Shown here: in pieces, positions 42,020-50,618 of the stretch
How positions within the stretch are numbered: the stretch's first letter is position 1
Layout of the letters: every line of letters begins with the position of its first letter
Assembly: GCA_015060385.1 (NCBI GenBank)
Contig: SUYO01000001.1
Coordinates: 1-64,000, forward strand
Source: Bacteroidales bacterium
Lineage (GTDB): Bacteria; Bacteroidota; Bacteroidia; Bacteroidales; UBA932
Length of the DNA: 64,000 nucleotides
Reading direction: 5' to 3'
Program-made: the position numbers and the translations under genes
Notes under the pieces: generated by a model
Seen by the model: only the letters and a program-made list of their open reading frames with translations
Database searches by the model: none
Told to the model about the DNA's origin: nothing

Positions 42020-44746
42020 ATGGAAGTTAACAAGAAAAGAGTCTATTGCTTCGGCGGCAAAACCGCTGAGGGAAATGGCACAATGCGTGAGCTTCTTGGA
42101 GGTAAGGGTGCAAACCTCGCCGAGATGTGTACGCTCAACATTCCTGTGCCTGCTGGTTTCACAATCACAACCGAGTGCTGTACAGAGTACTATGAGCTTG
42201 GTGGCGGTTATAACGATGCCCTCAAGGCTGAAGTTGCAGAGGCTCTCAAGAAGACAGAAGCAATCATGGGCATGAAGTTCGGAGACAAGGAGAACCCTCT
42301 CCTCGTTTCTTGCCGTTCAGGTGCCCGCAGCTCAATGCCTGGTATGATGGATACAATCCTCAACATCGGTCTCTGCTCTGAGACAATCCCAGGTATGATC
42401 GCAAAGACAAATAATCCACGTTTCGTATATGACGCATACCGTCGTCTCATCATGATGTACTCTGACGTAGTGATGGAGAAGGCAGAGGGTATCGAACCTG
42501 CAGACGGACAGGGTATCCGCCAGCAGCTCGACAGAATGATGGAAGAGCTCAAGGTTGCAAAGGGATATTCTTCAGACACTGACATCACAGCTGAGGAGCT
42601 CAAGGACCTCTGCGACAAGTTCAAGGCTCGCGTGAAGGAGGTTCTCGGAACAGAGTTCCCTGATTCAGCAGAGGCTCAGCTCTGGGGTTCTATCGGTGGC
42701 GTGTTCAAGTCATGGAACGGAAAGCGCGCTATCGCATACCGCCGCATCGAGGGTATTCCTGACGAGTGGGGTACAGCTGTAAACGTACAGTCAATGGTAT
42801 TCGGTAACATGGGTTCTACATCAGCTACAGGTGTGGCATTCTCACGTAACCCTGCAAACGGTGACAACAAGTTCTACGGCGAGTGGCTCATCAACGCTCA
42901 GGGAGAGGACGTTGTTGCAGGTATCCGTACTCCAAACCCTCTCAACGAGGCTACAAAGAACCCTCACAACCAGAACCTTGAGTCTCTCGAGACTGCGATG
43001 CCTGAGGTTTACGCTGAGCTCGACGGCATCCGTCTCCACCTTGAGAACCACTTCCACGACATGCAGGACATCGAGTTCACAATCCAGGACGGAAAGCTCT
43101 GGATGCTCCAGTGCCGTATCGGTAAGAGAACCGGTCTTGCTGCCCTCAACATGGCTATGGATATGCTCGAGGAGGGTATGATCGACGAGAAGACAGCAGT
43201 TACACGTATCGCTCCTGCCCAGCTCGACGAGATCCTTCACCCGATCCTTGACCCGGCTTCAGAGAAGAAGGCTTCAGTAGTTGCAAACGGTCTTCCTGCA
43301 TCTCCAGGTGGAGCAGTAGGTGTGATCGCATTCACTTCAGAGGCTGCAATGGCTTACAACGAGCAGGGAGTTGCTTCAATCCTCGTACGTGAAGAGACTT
43401 CACCTGAGGACGTTGAGGGTATGCGTGCTTGTGCAGGTATCCTTACTCAGCGCGGTGGTATGACTTCACACGCTGCTCTCGTTGCACGTGGATGGGGCAA
43501 GTGCTGTATCGTAGGTTGCGAGGCAATGCACATCGACCTCGAGAACAAGGTTATCAGGTTCAAGGGTTCAGACAAGGAATATCACGAGGGTGACGTTCTT
43601 TCACTCAACGGCGCAAAGGGTAACGTTTATGATGTTGCCATCGACACAATGGACGCTTCCGACAACCCACGTTTCGTGAAGTTCATGGATATCGTCGACA
43701 AGTTCCGCACAATGGGCGTACGCACAAATGCTGACACACCTGAGGACGCAGCACGCGCAATCAGCTTCGGCGCAGAGGGTATCGGTCTCTTCCGTATCGA
43801 GCACATGTTCTACGGACAGAACGCCGAGACTCCGCTTTCAAAGCTCCGCAAGATGATCCTTGCAAAGAACGACGAAGAGCGTAAGGCAGCTCTCGCAGAA
43901 CTCGAGCCGTTCATCAAGGCTGCTGTGAAGGGTACAATGAAGGTTATGGACGCAAAGCCGGTTACCTTCCGTCTCCTCGACCCACCTCTCCACGAGTTCG
44001 TTCCACAGACAGAGGTAAAGAAGAACGAGCTTGCTGAAGAGCTCAACATTACTGTTGGCGAGATCGAGAAGCGTGGTGAGTCACTCCACGAGGTTAACCC
44101 TATGATGGGTCACCGCGGAGTACGTCTCCACATCACATATCCTATGATTTCAGAGACTCAGTTCCGTGCAATCTTCACTGCAGCTGCAGAGCTCAAGCAG
44201 GAAGGCTTCACTCCTAAGCCGGAGATCATGGTTCCTGTAACTATCTCAGAGCGTGAGCTCCGTTTCCAGAAGGCTATCTGCGAGAAGATCAGGGCAGAGG
44301 TAGAGGCTCAGTTCGGATTTGAGATCGAGTACATGTTCGGTACAATGATCGAGATCCCACGTGCAGCCCTCACTGCTGACCGCATGGCGAAGACTGCAGA
44401 GTTCTTCTCATTCGGTACAAACGACCTTACTCAGATGACATTCGGATTCTCACGTGACGACGTAGGAACATTCATGGGTGACTACCTCGGCAACAAGATC
44501 CTCGACGCTGACCCATTCAAGACTCTCGACCAGAAGTCAGTAGGTAAGCTCGTTGACTATGCTGTAAAGGAAGGCCGCGGCACACGTGACGGTCTCAAGT
44601 GCGGTATCTGCGGTGAGCACGGTGGTGATCCTGCATCAGTTGAGTTCTGCTACAAGATCGGTCTCAACTATGTATCATGCTCTCCATTCCGAGTTCCTAT
44701 CGCACGCCTCGCTGCGGCTCAGGCTGCTATCAAGGCAAGCAAGTAA
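42020..44746 (+). CDS. ppdK: Pyruvate, phosphate dikinase
   Basis: 908 residues from the ATG at 42020; the frame to 41966 runs through the leader. Interconverts pyruvate + ATP + Pi with PEP + AMP + PPi, supporting PPi-linked glycolysis or gluconeogenesis. ATP-grasp N-terminal domain (ELLGGKGANLAEM, LLVSCRSGARSSMPGMMDT), swivelling phosphohistidine domain (CAGILTQRGGMTSHAALVARGWG, catalytic His near 456), and PEP/pyruvate C-terminal barrel (RTNADTPEDAARAISFGAEG; CGICGEHGGDP, catalytic Cys). Strong codon bias marks it as highly expressed. Confidence 0.97.
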   Translation: MEVNKKRVYCFGGKTAEGNGTMRELLGGKGANLAEMCTLNIPVPAGFTITTECCTEYYELGGGYNDALKAEVAEALKKTEAIMGMKFGDKENPLLVSCRSGARSSMPGMMDTILNIGLCSETIPGMIAKTNNPRFVYDAYRRLIMMYSDVVMEKAEGIEPADGQGIRQQLDRMMEELKVAKGYSSDTDITAEELKDLCDKFKARVKEVLGTEFPDSAEAQLWGSIGGVFKSWNGKRAIAYRRIEGIPDEWGTAVNVQSMVFGNMGSTSATGVAFSRNPANGDNKFYGEWLINAQGEDVVAGIRTPNPLNEATKNPHNQNLESLETAMPEVYAELDGIRLHLENHFHDMQDIEFTIQDGKLWMLQCRIGKRTGLAALNMAMDMLEEGMIDEKTAVTRIAPAQLDEILHPILDPASEKKASVVANGLPASPGGAVGVIAFTSEAAMAYNEQGVASILVREETSPEDVEGMRACAGILTQRGGMTSHAALVARGWGKCCIVGCEAMHIDLENKVIRFKGSDKEYHEGDVLSLNGAKGNVYDVAIDTMDASDNPRFVKFMDIVDKFRTMGVRTNADTPEDAARAISFGAEGIGLFRIEHMFYGQNAETPLSKLRKMILAKNDEERKAALAELEPFIKAAVKGTMKVMDAKPVTFRLLDPPLHEFVPQTEVKKNELAEELNITVGEIEKRGESLHEVNPMMGHRGVRLHITYPMISETQFRAIFTAAAELKQEGFTPKPEIMVPVTISERELRFQKAICEKIRAEVEAQFGFEIEYMFGTMIEIPRAALTADRMAKTAEFFSFGTNDLTQMTFGFSRDDVGTFMGDYLGNKILDADPFKTLDQKSVGKLVDYAVKEGRGTRDGLKCGICGEHGGDPASVEFCYKIGLNYVSCSPFRVPIARLAAAQAAIKASK

Positions 44747-44771
44747 TCATTACGATCATATAAGCTTTCAG

Positions 44772-44806
44772 ATCCCACATTGCCCTCCGGCAGTGTGGGA
44801 TTTTTC
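44772..44806 (+). terminator. Terminator of ppdK
   Basis: ATCCCACA-T-TGCC (44772-44784) pairs with GGCA-G-TGTGGGAT (44789-44801) around CTCC, followed by TTTTT. Confidence 0.9.
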
Positions 44807-44816
44807 ATATTTTTAA

Positions 44817-44824
44817 TAACTTTG
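44817..44824 (+). promoter_or_regulatory. -7 element of the GH43 gene
   Basis: TAACTTTG, 20 bases before the ATG at 44845. No clear -33 box. Confidence 0.5.
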
Positions 44825-44844
44825 TTACATAATCCGGACAAATT

Positions 44845-46383
44845 ATGAAAAAGTTATCCTTTATCATCGCCAGCCTTGCACTTCTGGCTTCGATGGGCGC
44901 AGATGCCCAGCAGCTCCAAAGACAGTACTGCAACCCTCTTCCTATGGAAATAGGTCCTGCGGGCAACGCCTCTGGAGACGTTACGGTCCTCGAGTATCAG
45001 GACAAGTACTATATGTACTGCACAGGAGGTGGAGCATGGGTTTCTTCAGACCTGCTCAACTGGAAATACGAGCATGTCGAACATGTAAGCCGCATCCCGG
45101 TAGCTCCGGATGTAGCGGAGTACAACGGAAAGTTCTATATGTCAGGTAACGATTGCCCGCTGTATGTGGCAGACCACCCGCTGGGACCGTACACCCTTTT
45201 GGGAGACTGGACGAACACAGGAGAGATTTCCGAGGGATGGAACGGTGCATTCGACACGCATATCTTCGTGGACGATGACAACCAGCCATACCTGTTCTGG
45301 CCTGGCAGAGGAATCAGCGGCATCTACGGAGTGAAGCTCAACCCGGACAATCTCTGCGAATTCGTGGGAAAGCCTGTACATCTTTTCGGCTTCAACCCTA
45401 TGCACAAATGGGAGCGTTACGGCGAAATGAACGAGTATCCCGGAGTTGCATGGATAGAAGGCCCATGGGTAATCAAGAGAAACGGTATCTATTATCTCGA
45501 GTATTCTGCCTCGGGAACCCAGTGGAAGACATATGCAGAAGGATACTATACCGCAACATCTCCGCTCGGGCCTTATGTATATGCTCCGAACAACCCTCTC
45601 CTTCAGAAGACGGAAGGTCTGGTCACAGGAACTGCACATGGGTCGATCGTGAAGGGTCCGGATGACGAGTGGTGGCAGTTCTATACCATCGTACTTTCCA
45701 ACCCTCCGGGAGGAAGACGCATCGGTATGGACAAGGTGGTTTTCGATGACGAGGGATTCATGTCGATAGATGTCACAGACACGCCTCAGCCAGCACCTCT
45801 GGCACAGGTTGAAAAGGGCAAGCCTAAGTCCGTACCTGTAACCATCAACAAGGTACGCGCCATGAATGCCCTTTCGAAGGTTTCTTCAGAGCAGTTCGGT
45901 TTCTTCGGTTCATATGCAGTGGATGATTTCAGCGGAACGATCTGGATGCCGGAAGAGGAAGACAAGGAACCATCCCTCATGATAGAGCTGTCTCCGGCAA
46001 CGCGTTTTGATGTTGTCCAGCTGTTTACCGTCGATGCAATGCGCGTCATGTTCGGAGGCATGGCGAAGCAGGGTTCAGGCAGAGGATTCGGAAGAAGCTA
46101 TGGAAACCAGGTATATGGATACAGGCTCGAAGTATCCATGGACGGCGAGAACTTCACCACAGTCCTCGACAGGACCGACAATACGGTTTCAAGAAATACC
46201 GTCTTTGAAGAGTTCGGACCGGTCGAGTGCCGCTTCGTGAAGCTTACGGTCACATCATGGCCGGAGGGTGCTCCAAGGGGGATCATCGACTTCACAGTCT
46301 TCGGATATCCGTCGACATACCTCCCTGCAGCAGTAGCGACTCCGACTTTCAGCAATCTGCCGAAAGACGGAGCCGCCAGATGA
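44845..46383 (+). CDS. Secreted GH43 family glycosidase with C-terminal discoidin-like domain
   Basis: 512 residues. Signal peptide to about residue 21 (ASMGADA-Q). Five-bladed propeller of GH43, which cleaves xylose- or arabinose-containing glycans. The catalytic set can be placed at D45 (SGDVTV, base), D137 (AFDTHIFVDDD) and E205 (WIEGPWVIKRNG, acid). The C-terminal 150 residues (AVDDFSGTIWMPEEED, YRLEVSMDGENFTTVLD, CRFVKLTVTSWPEG) look like an F5/8 type C (CBM32-like) carbohydrate-binding domain. No SusC/SusD genes are near, so it is not part of a visible polysaccharide-utilisation locus. Confidence 0.88.
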   Translation: MKKLSFIIASLALLASMGADAQQLQRQYCNPLPMEIGPAGNASGDVTVLEYQDKYYMYCTGGGAWVSSDLLNWKYEHVEHVSRIPVAPDVAEYNGKFYMSGNDCPLYVADHPLGPYTLLGDWTNTGEISEGWNGAFDTHIFVDDDNQPYLFWPGRGISGIYGVKLNPDNLCEFVGKPVHLFGFNPMHKWERYGEMNEYPGVAWIEGPWVIKRNGIYYLEYSASGTQWKTYAEGYYTATSPLGPYVYAPNNPLLQKTEGLVTGTAHGSIVKGPDDEWWQFYTIVLSNPPGGRRIGMDKVVFDDEGFMSIDVTDTPQPAPLAQVEKGKPKSVPVTINKVRAMNALSKVSSEQFGFFGSYAVDDFSGTIWMPEEEDKEPSLMIELSPATRFDVVQLFTVDAMRVMFGGMAKQGSGRGFGRSYGNQVYGYRLEVSMDGENFTTVLDRTDNTVSRNTVFEEFGPVECRFVKLTVTSWPEGAPRGIIDFTVFGYPSTYLPAAVATPTFSNLPKDGAAR

Positions 46384-46386
46384 TGA

Positions 46387-46402
46387 ATCCCCGCAAGGGG
46401 AT
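46387..46402. terminator. Short hairpin between the GH43 gene and the wHTH gene
   Basis: ATCCCC-GCAA-GGGGAT with a GNRA-type tetraloop in the 25-base gap between convergent genes. It has no T-run, so termination is uncertain. Confidence 0.4.
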
Positions 46403-46408
46403 ATGGGA

Positions 46409-46618
46409 TTAGAGAGTGAAGTACTCGCAATCCTTGCCGCAGCGTGTCTCTACCACTACGTTGAGTTTGCCCTCGCGTGCGAGCCAGCCGAGTGCAGTGT
46501 AGAAGTCTGCGCTTGCGAGACCTGTCTCCTTCTTGAGCTTTGACTCAGTCATCTTGCCGTTTGTATTGAGTGCGTTCCAGATGACGCCGGCGTTGTTTCC
46601 AATGTTGTTGATTTCCAT
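46409..46618 (-). CDS. Small winged-helix DNA-binding protein (DUF2582-like)
   Basis: 69 residues, nearly all one winged helix-turn-helix: GVIWNALNTNGKMTESKLKKETGLASADFYTALGWLAREGKL, then a beta-wing ending ETRCGKDCEYFTL. Matches the small winged-helix (PF10771/DUF2582-type) family common in Bacteroidales. Likely a DNA- or RNA-binding regulator; the target is unknown. The two cysteines near the C-terminus may be structural or redox-sensing. It has a separate promoter at 46666. Confidence 0.8.
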   Translation of the reverse strand: MEINNIGNNAGVIWNALNTNGKMTESKLKKETGLASADFYTALGWLAREGKLNVVVETRCGKDCEYFTL

Positions 46619-46665
46619 AATAATTAATCTTTAAATATTATAACTACTTAGCTTAAATGAAGTTG

Positions 46666-46673
46666 CAAAGATA
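46666..46673 (-). promoter_or_regulatory. -7 element of the wHTH gene
   Basis: TATCTTTG on the minus strand, giving a roughly 45-base AT-rich leader before the ATG at 46618. Confidence 0.6.
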
Positions 46674-46714
46674 ATACATGTTTTCATATATACTGCATGT
46701 CTGAAAAAATTTAG

Positions 46715-46722
46715 TATTTTTG
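46715..46722 (+). promoter_or_regulatory. -7 element of the S1/P1 nuclease gene
   Basis: TATTTTTG, 29 bases before the ATG at 46752. No clear -33 box. Confidence 0.5.
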
Positions 46723-46751
46723 TAATAATTTTAAGAAACACAAATGACAAA

Positions 46752-47561
46752 ATGAAAAGAATAACACTTCCAATCATCATCATGCTCGCCATGTTCCTTG
46801 ACTTCACTGCCTCTGCATGGGGACCTACAGGACATGATGTAGTAGCTGCAATCGCAGAGCAGCATCTCAGCCCGAAGGCAAAGAAGAAGATCAGCAAGCT
46901 TCTGGACGGCAAATCCATCGTATATTACTCATCGTGGATGGACAACATCCAGAATTCCCCATACTGGGAGTACGGATATAACAAGACTAAGACCTGGCAT
47001 TATGCCAATGTCGACGAGGGCCACACATACGAGACCATGGAGAAGAACGAGGACGGAGACGTTGTAAGAGGTCTTGAAATGCTGACAAAGGAGATGAAGG
47101 AGAACTACTCCGAGCTTACAGACAGCATGAGGGTCGATTATCTGAAGATGATCGTCCATATGGTAGGCGACCTCCACTGCCCTATGCATGCGGGAAGACT
47201 TTCTGACCGAGGCGGCAACAACATGAAGGTAAGATGGTTCGGACAGAATACAAATCTGCACTCCGTATGGGACAGCAAGATCGTTGCATCAGCGAGGAAC
47301 TGGAGCTACAGCGAATGGGCTGATCAGCTCGACCGCACGGATAAGGAATACAAGAAGAATGTAACCGTCGGTTCATACCGTGACTGGTTTGCAGAGACTG
47401 TTGAGAACGCTGCTTCTATTTATGAGTATGTGGAGGACCTCGGACAGGAGAATCCGAACCTGTCATATCAGTTCGTATATGACTTCTCCCCTATGCTCGA
47501 AGAGCAGCTGCTTAACGGAGGCTACCGACTGGCATACATACTGAACTATATATTCGAATAA
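46752..47561 (+). CDS. Secreted S1/P1-type zinc nuclease
   Basis: 269 residues. Signal peptide ends at ASA-W23. The mature N-terminal tryptophan is a zinc ligand in this family, and WGPTGHDVV supplies the next histidine. Further ligands: YSSWMDNIQ, KTWHYANVD, MVHMVGDLHCPMHAGR and NLHSVWDSKI, which together complete a three-zinc site. Degrades single-stranded nucleic acids and removes 3'-phosphates in the periplasm, probably for phosphate and nucleoside scavenging. Transcribed alone, converging on the pseudouridine synthase gene. Confidence 0.92.
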   Translation: MKRITLPIIIMLAMFLDFTASAWGPTGHDVVAAIAEQHLSPKAKKKISKLLDGKSIVYYSSWMDNIQNSPYWEYGYNKTKTWHYANVDEGHTYETMEKNEDGDVVRGLEMLTKEMKENYSELTDSMRVDYLKMIVHMVGDLHCPMHAGRLSDRGGNNMKVRWFGQNTNLHSVWDSKIVASARNWSYSEWADQLDRTDKEYKKNVTVGSYRDWFAETVENAASIYEYVEDLGQENPNLSYQFVYDFSPMLEEQLLNGGYRLAYILNYIFE

Positions 47562-47598
47562 AAGAAAAAGTTGAGCCTCGGCTCAACTTTTTCTTTTA
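47559..47598. terminator. Bidirectional terminator between the nuclease and pseudouridine synthase genes
   Basis: A 19-bp perfect stem (TAAAAGAAAAAGTTGAGCC and its complement) with a two-base TC gap at the tip; A- and T-runs serve both directions. It overlaps the last bases of both genes. Confidence 0.9.
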
Positions 47599-48303
47599 TA
47601 TCCCTTTCCAGGTCGAAGGAGCAGGAGCCTCGACGGTCATCTCTTCCTTCCTGACAGGATGGATGAAGGTTATGCGGCGCGCATGGAGAGAGATCCCGCC
47701 ATCGGGATTCGATCTGGGCGCGCCGTATTTGAGATCACCCTTGATAGGACAGCCTATATTCGAGAGCTGGCAGCGTATCTGGTGGTGGCGACCTGTAATG
47801 AGTCCGACTTCTACAAGAAAGTATCTGTCAGTCCTGCCGATCAGACTATAATCCAGCTTGGCAAGCTTGGCATCCTTGCGGGAAGCTCCCGGACGGCATA
47901 TGTAAGACTTGTTCTGTTTCTCGTTGCGCCACATCATGTCTTCCAGCCTGCCTTCTGCCGGTTTCGGCTCGGCGCAGACCAAAGCCCAGTAGACCTTGCG
48001 GACATCAGAGTCACGGAACATGGCATTGAGACGCTCCAGAGCCTTGGATGTCTTGGCAAGGACGACGATTCCGCTCACCGGTCTGTCCAGACGATGAGGC
48101 AGCCCCATGAACACCTGACCCGGCTTTGCATCCCGTTGCGCGATGAATGCCTTGTATGTATCCGTCAGCGGTTCGTCAGAGGTCTTGTCGCCTTGAACTA
48201 TCTCTCCCACCTTCTTGTTTACGACCAGAAGGTGGTTGTCTTCATATAATATTCTGGATGCGAGGTCATCGAATTCCTCACGTGGCAGTTGTCTGTAAAT
48301 CAT
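47596..48303 (-). CDS. RluA/RluD family pseudouridine synthase
   Basis: 235 residues. Isomerises uridine to pseudouridine in rRNA or tRNA. ILYEDNHLLVVNKKVGEIVQ near residue 18, catalytic MGLPHRLDRPVSGIVVLAKT near 66-85 (Asp in HRLDR), VYWALVC near 105 and GRHHQIRCQLSNIGCPIKGDLKYG near 167. There is no S4 domain, so it is of the short RluA/TruC-like type; the target base cannot be told. A -7 element lies four bases before its start. Confidence 0.9.
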   Translation of the reverse strand: MIYRQLPREEFDDLASRILYEDNHLLVVNKKVGEIVQGDKTSDEPLTDTYKAFIAQRDAKPGQVFMGLPHRLDRPVSGIVVLAKTSKALERLNAMFRDSDVRKVYWALVCAEPKPAEGRLEDMMWRNEKQNKSYICRPGASRKDAKLAKLDYSLIGRTDRYFLVEVGLITGRHHQIRCQLSNIGCPIKGDLKYGAPRSNPDGGISLHARRITFIHPVRKEEMTVEAPAPSTWKGI

Positions 48304-48307
48304 AGCG

Positions 48308-48315
48308 CAAAAATA
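48308..48315 (-). promoter_or_regulatory. -7 element of the pseudouridine synthase gene, four bases from ATG
   Basis: TATTTTTG on the minus strand, then four bases, then ATG (48303). Predicts a leaderless mRNA. Confidence 0.55.
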
Positions 48316-48322
48316 GCAAATA

Positions 48323-48386
48323 TGTCATTATCAAACGTTGATTGTCACAAAAAACTGACATTTTGACATAGTATTTTCCCTTGTCA
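48323..48386. promoter_or_regulatory. Cluster of TGTCA/TGACA pentamers upstream of dnaK
   Basis: TGTCA at 48323, 48343 and 48382; TGACA at 48356 and 48364. Five copies in 64 bases, including the inverted pairs 48343/48356 and 48364/48382. It lies 94-157 bases before dnaK and is also near the divergent pseudouridine synthase promoter. Candidate heat-shock control region; no CIRCE element (TTAGCACTC-N9-GAGTGCTAA) is present. Confidence 0.45.
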
Positions 48387-48479
48387 GCACTTGGCACAGG
48401 ATTCGTTAATACTCTGGACGTCCGCACGAAGGTGACGGATGACATTAACAGAAAAAATAATAAGATAAAAACAGATATT

Positions 48480-50375
48480 ATGGGAAAAATCATTGGTATT
48501 GACCTTGGAACCACGAATTCATGCGTGGCAGTGATGGAAGGTAACGAACCTGCAGTCATCATCAACAACGAGGGACAGAGAACGACTCCTTCAGTGGTAG
48601 CATTCACTGAAGGCGGCGAAAGAAAGATCGGTAACCCTGCAAAGCGTCAGGCTATCACCAATCCTCACAAGACAATCTTCTCAATAAAGAGATTCATGGG
48701 TGAAAAGTACAGTCATGTATCAGGCGACATCGCACGCGTACCTTATAAAGTGGTGAAGGGCGATAACGACACTCCACGTGTGGATATCGACGGACGTCTT
48801 TATTCTCCACAGGAAATTTCAGCCATGATCCTCCAGAAGATGAAGAAGACTGCAGAGGAGTACCTCGGTCAGGAGGTTACAGAGGCTGTCATCACAGTTC
48901 CTGCATACTTCTCTGACTCACAGCGTCAGGCTACAAAGGAAGCCGGTAAGATCGCCGGTCTCGAGGTAAAGCGTATCATCAACGAGCCTACAGCCGCAGC
49001 ACTCGCCTACGGTCTCGACAAGATGAACAAGGACATGAAGGTGGCTGTATACGACCTTGGTGGCGGTACATTCGATATCTCCATCATGGAACTCGGAGAC
49101 GGCGTGTTCGAGGTACTCTCTACAAACGGTGACACACACCTCGGAGGCGACGACTTCGATCAGGTGATCATCGACTGGCTTGCAGCAGAGTTCGCAGCAG
49201 AGAACAGCGGAATTGATCTCAAGAAGGACCCTATGGCTCTTCAGAGACTCAAGGAGGCTGCAGAGAAGGCTAAGATCGAGCTCTCGAGCCAGACTTCAAC
49301 TGAAATCAACCTTCCTTACATCATGCCTGTGGACGGAGTTCCAAGACACCTTGTGAAGACCCTTACAAGAGCTAAGTTCGAGCAGCTCGCCGACACTCTC
49401 ATCCAGAAAACTGTAGAGCCATGCCGCAAGGCCCTTCAGGATGCAGGCATCAGCGCATCAGATATCGACGAGATCCTTCTCGTAGGTGGTTCTACACGTA
49501 TCCCTGCCATCCAGGCCGTAGTAGAGAAGTTCTTCGGAAAGGCTCCTAACAAGAGTGTAAACCCAGACGAGGTGGTTGCAATGGGTGCGGCAATCCAGGG
49601 TGGTGTGCTTGCAGGTGACGTGAAGGACGTGCTCCTTCTCGACGTTACTCCTCTTTCTCTCGGTATCGAGACTCTCGGCGGCGTGATGACCAAGCTTATC
49701 GAGGCCAACACAACCATCCCTACCAAGAAGTCACAGGTATTCTCAACAGCAGCCGACAACCAGCCTGCAGTAGACGTACACGTCCTTCAGGGCGAGCGCC
49801 CGATGGCAAAGGACAACAAGCTTATCGGCAACTTCATCCTTGACGGTATCGCACCTGCTCCAAGAGGTGTACCTCAGATCGAGGTGACATTCGATATCGA
49901 CGCAAACGGTATCCTCAATGTTTCAGCAAAGGACAAGGCGACCGGCAAGGAGCAGAACATCCGCATCGAGGCATCATCAGGACTTTCTGAGGCTGAGATC
50001 CAGAGGATGAGGGATGAGGCAAAGGCCAACGAGGCTGCCGACCAGGCTGAGAAGGAGCGCATCGACAAGATCAACAATGCTGACGCAATGTGTTTCCAGA
50101 CTGAGAAGAACCTCAAGGAGTATGGCGACAAGATTCCTGCAGAGAAGAAGTCTGCAATCGAGAATGCGATGAACTCCCTCAAGGAAGCTGTAAAGTCACA
50201 GAACATCGCTGACATCGACAAGTTCAACGCAGAACTCGAAGCAGCATGGCATGCAGCGTCAGAGGACATGGCAAAGGCGGCTCAGGCAGGTCCTCAGCCA
50301 GATGCACAGGGTCCTTTCAACGGACAGGCAGGTGCTCAGGGTGGTTCTGACGATCAGGGAGTCGACGAGCAGTAA
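48480..50375 (+). CDS. dnaK: Chaperone DnaK (Hsp70)
   Basis: 631 residues from the ATG at 48480. ATP-driven chaperone. [19 protein letters not shown] at the N-terminus, [15 protein letters not shown] near residue 168, [19 protein letters not shown] near 191, [13 protein letters not shown] near 334, linker [17 protein letters not shown] near 388, then the substrate-binding domain and helical lid, ending in a Gly/Gln/Asp-rich tail ([11 protein letters not shown]). No grpE or dnaJ gene is beside it; Bacteroidota usually encode these elsewhere. It has its own terminator. Confidence 0.98.
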   Translation: MGKIIGIDLGTTNSCVAVMEGNEPAVIINNEGQRTTPSVVAFTEGGERKIGNPAKRQAITNPHKTIFSIKRFMGEKYSHVSGDIARVPYKVVKGDNDTPRVDIDGRLYSPQEISAMILQKMKKTAEEYLGQEVTEAVITVPAYFSDSQRQATKEAGKIAGLEVKRIINEPTAAALAYGLDKMNKDMKVAVYDLGGGTFDISIMELGDGVFEVLSTNGDTHLGGDDFDQVIIDWLAAEFAAENSGIDLKKDPMALQRLKEAAEKAKIELSSQTSTEINLPYIMPVDGVPRHLVKTLTRAKFEQLADTLIQKTVEPCRKALQDAGISASDIDEILLVGGSTRIPAIQAVVEKFFGKAPNKSVNPDEVVAMGAAIQGGVLAGDVKDVLLLDVTPLSLGIETLGGVMTKLIEANTTIPTKKSQVFSTAADNQPAVDVHVLQGERPMAKDNKLIGNFILDGIAPAPRGVPQIEVTFDIDANGILNVSAKDKATGKEQNIRIEASSGLSEAEIQRMRDEAKANEAADQAEKERIDKINNADAMCFQTEKNLKEYGDKIPAEKKSAIENAMNSLKEAVKSQNIADIDKFNAELEAAWHAASEDMAKAAQAGPQPDAQGPFNGQAGAQGGSDDQGVDEQ

Positions 50376-50397
50376 TCTGCTGTTTATATATAGAAGG

Positions 50398-50435
50398 ATA
50401 AGGTCTGGTGATATGATACCAGGCCTTATTTTTTT
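50398..50435 (+). terminator. Terminator of dnaK
   Basis: ATAAGGTCTGGT (50398-50409) pairs with ACCAGGCCTTAT (50418-50429), one G-U pair, loop GATATGAT, followed by a T-run. Confidence 0.92.
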
Positions 50436-50470
50436 GTATCGGCTGGTGTCAGACTGTCGTTATCGTAACA

Positions 50471-50529
50471 TTTCAGAGGCTAAAATAAATCTTTGCATGA
50501 TAAAATAAATCTTTGCACGGCCTCTGAAA
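50471..50529 (+). promoter_or_regulatory. Inverted-repeat-flanked tandem promoter-like repeat
   Basis: TTTCAGAGGC (50471-50480) and GCCTCTGAAA (50520-50529) are exact inverted repeats. Between them lie two tandem 20-base units (50481-50500, 50501-50520) that agree at 18 positions; each holds AATCTTTGC, one base off the -7 consensus. It lies 90 bases before the large surface lipoprotein gene. Confidence 0.6.
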
Positions 50530-50618
50530 ATAAGAAAAAGAAAAAACTCGGAAATCTTTTTTATGATTGCGCAATGGATCCGTCCATAGCTCATACTTTT
50601 GGGGCAAAAACAATTGCC

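Noticed and set aside
44845..46383. Polysaccharide-utilisation locus around the GH43 gene
   Set aside because: No SusC/SusD pair, regulator or second glycosidase is adjacent.
48301..48479. CIRCE/HrcA operator upstream of dnaK
   Set aside because: TTAGCACTC-N9-GAGTGCTAA is absent; AGCACTTGGCA at about 48386 is only a superficial resemblance.
50481..50520. Possible CRISPR array
   Set aside because: Only two directly adjoining 20-base units with no spacers and no cas genes.
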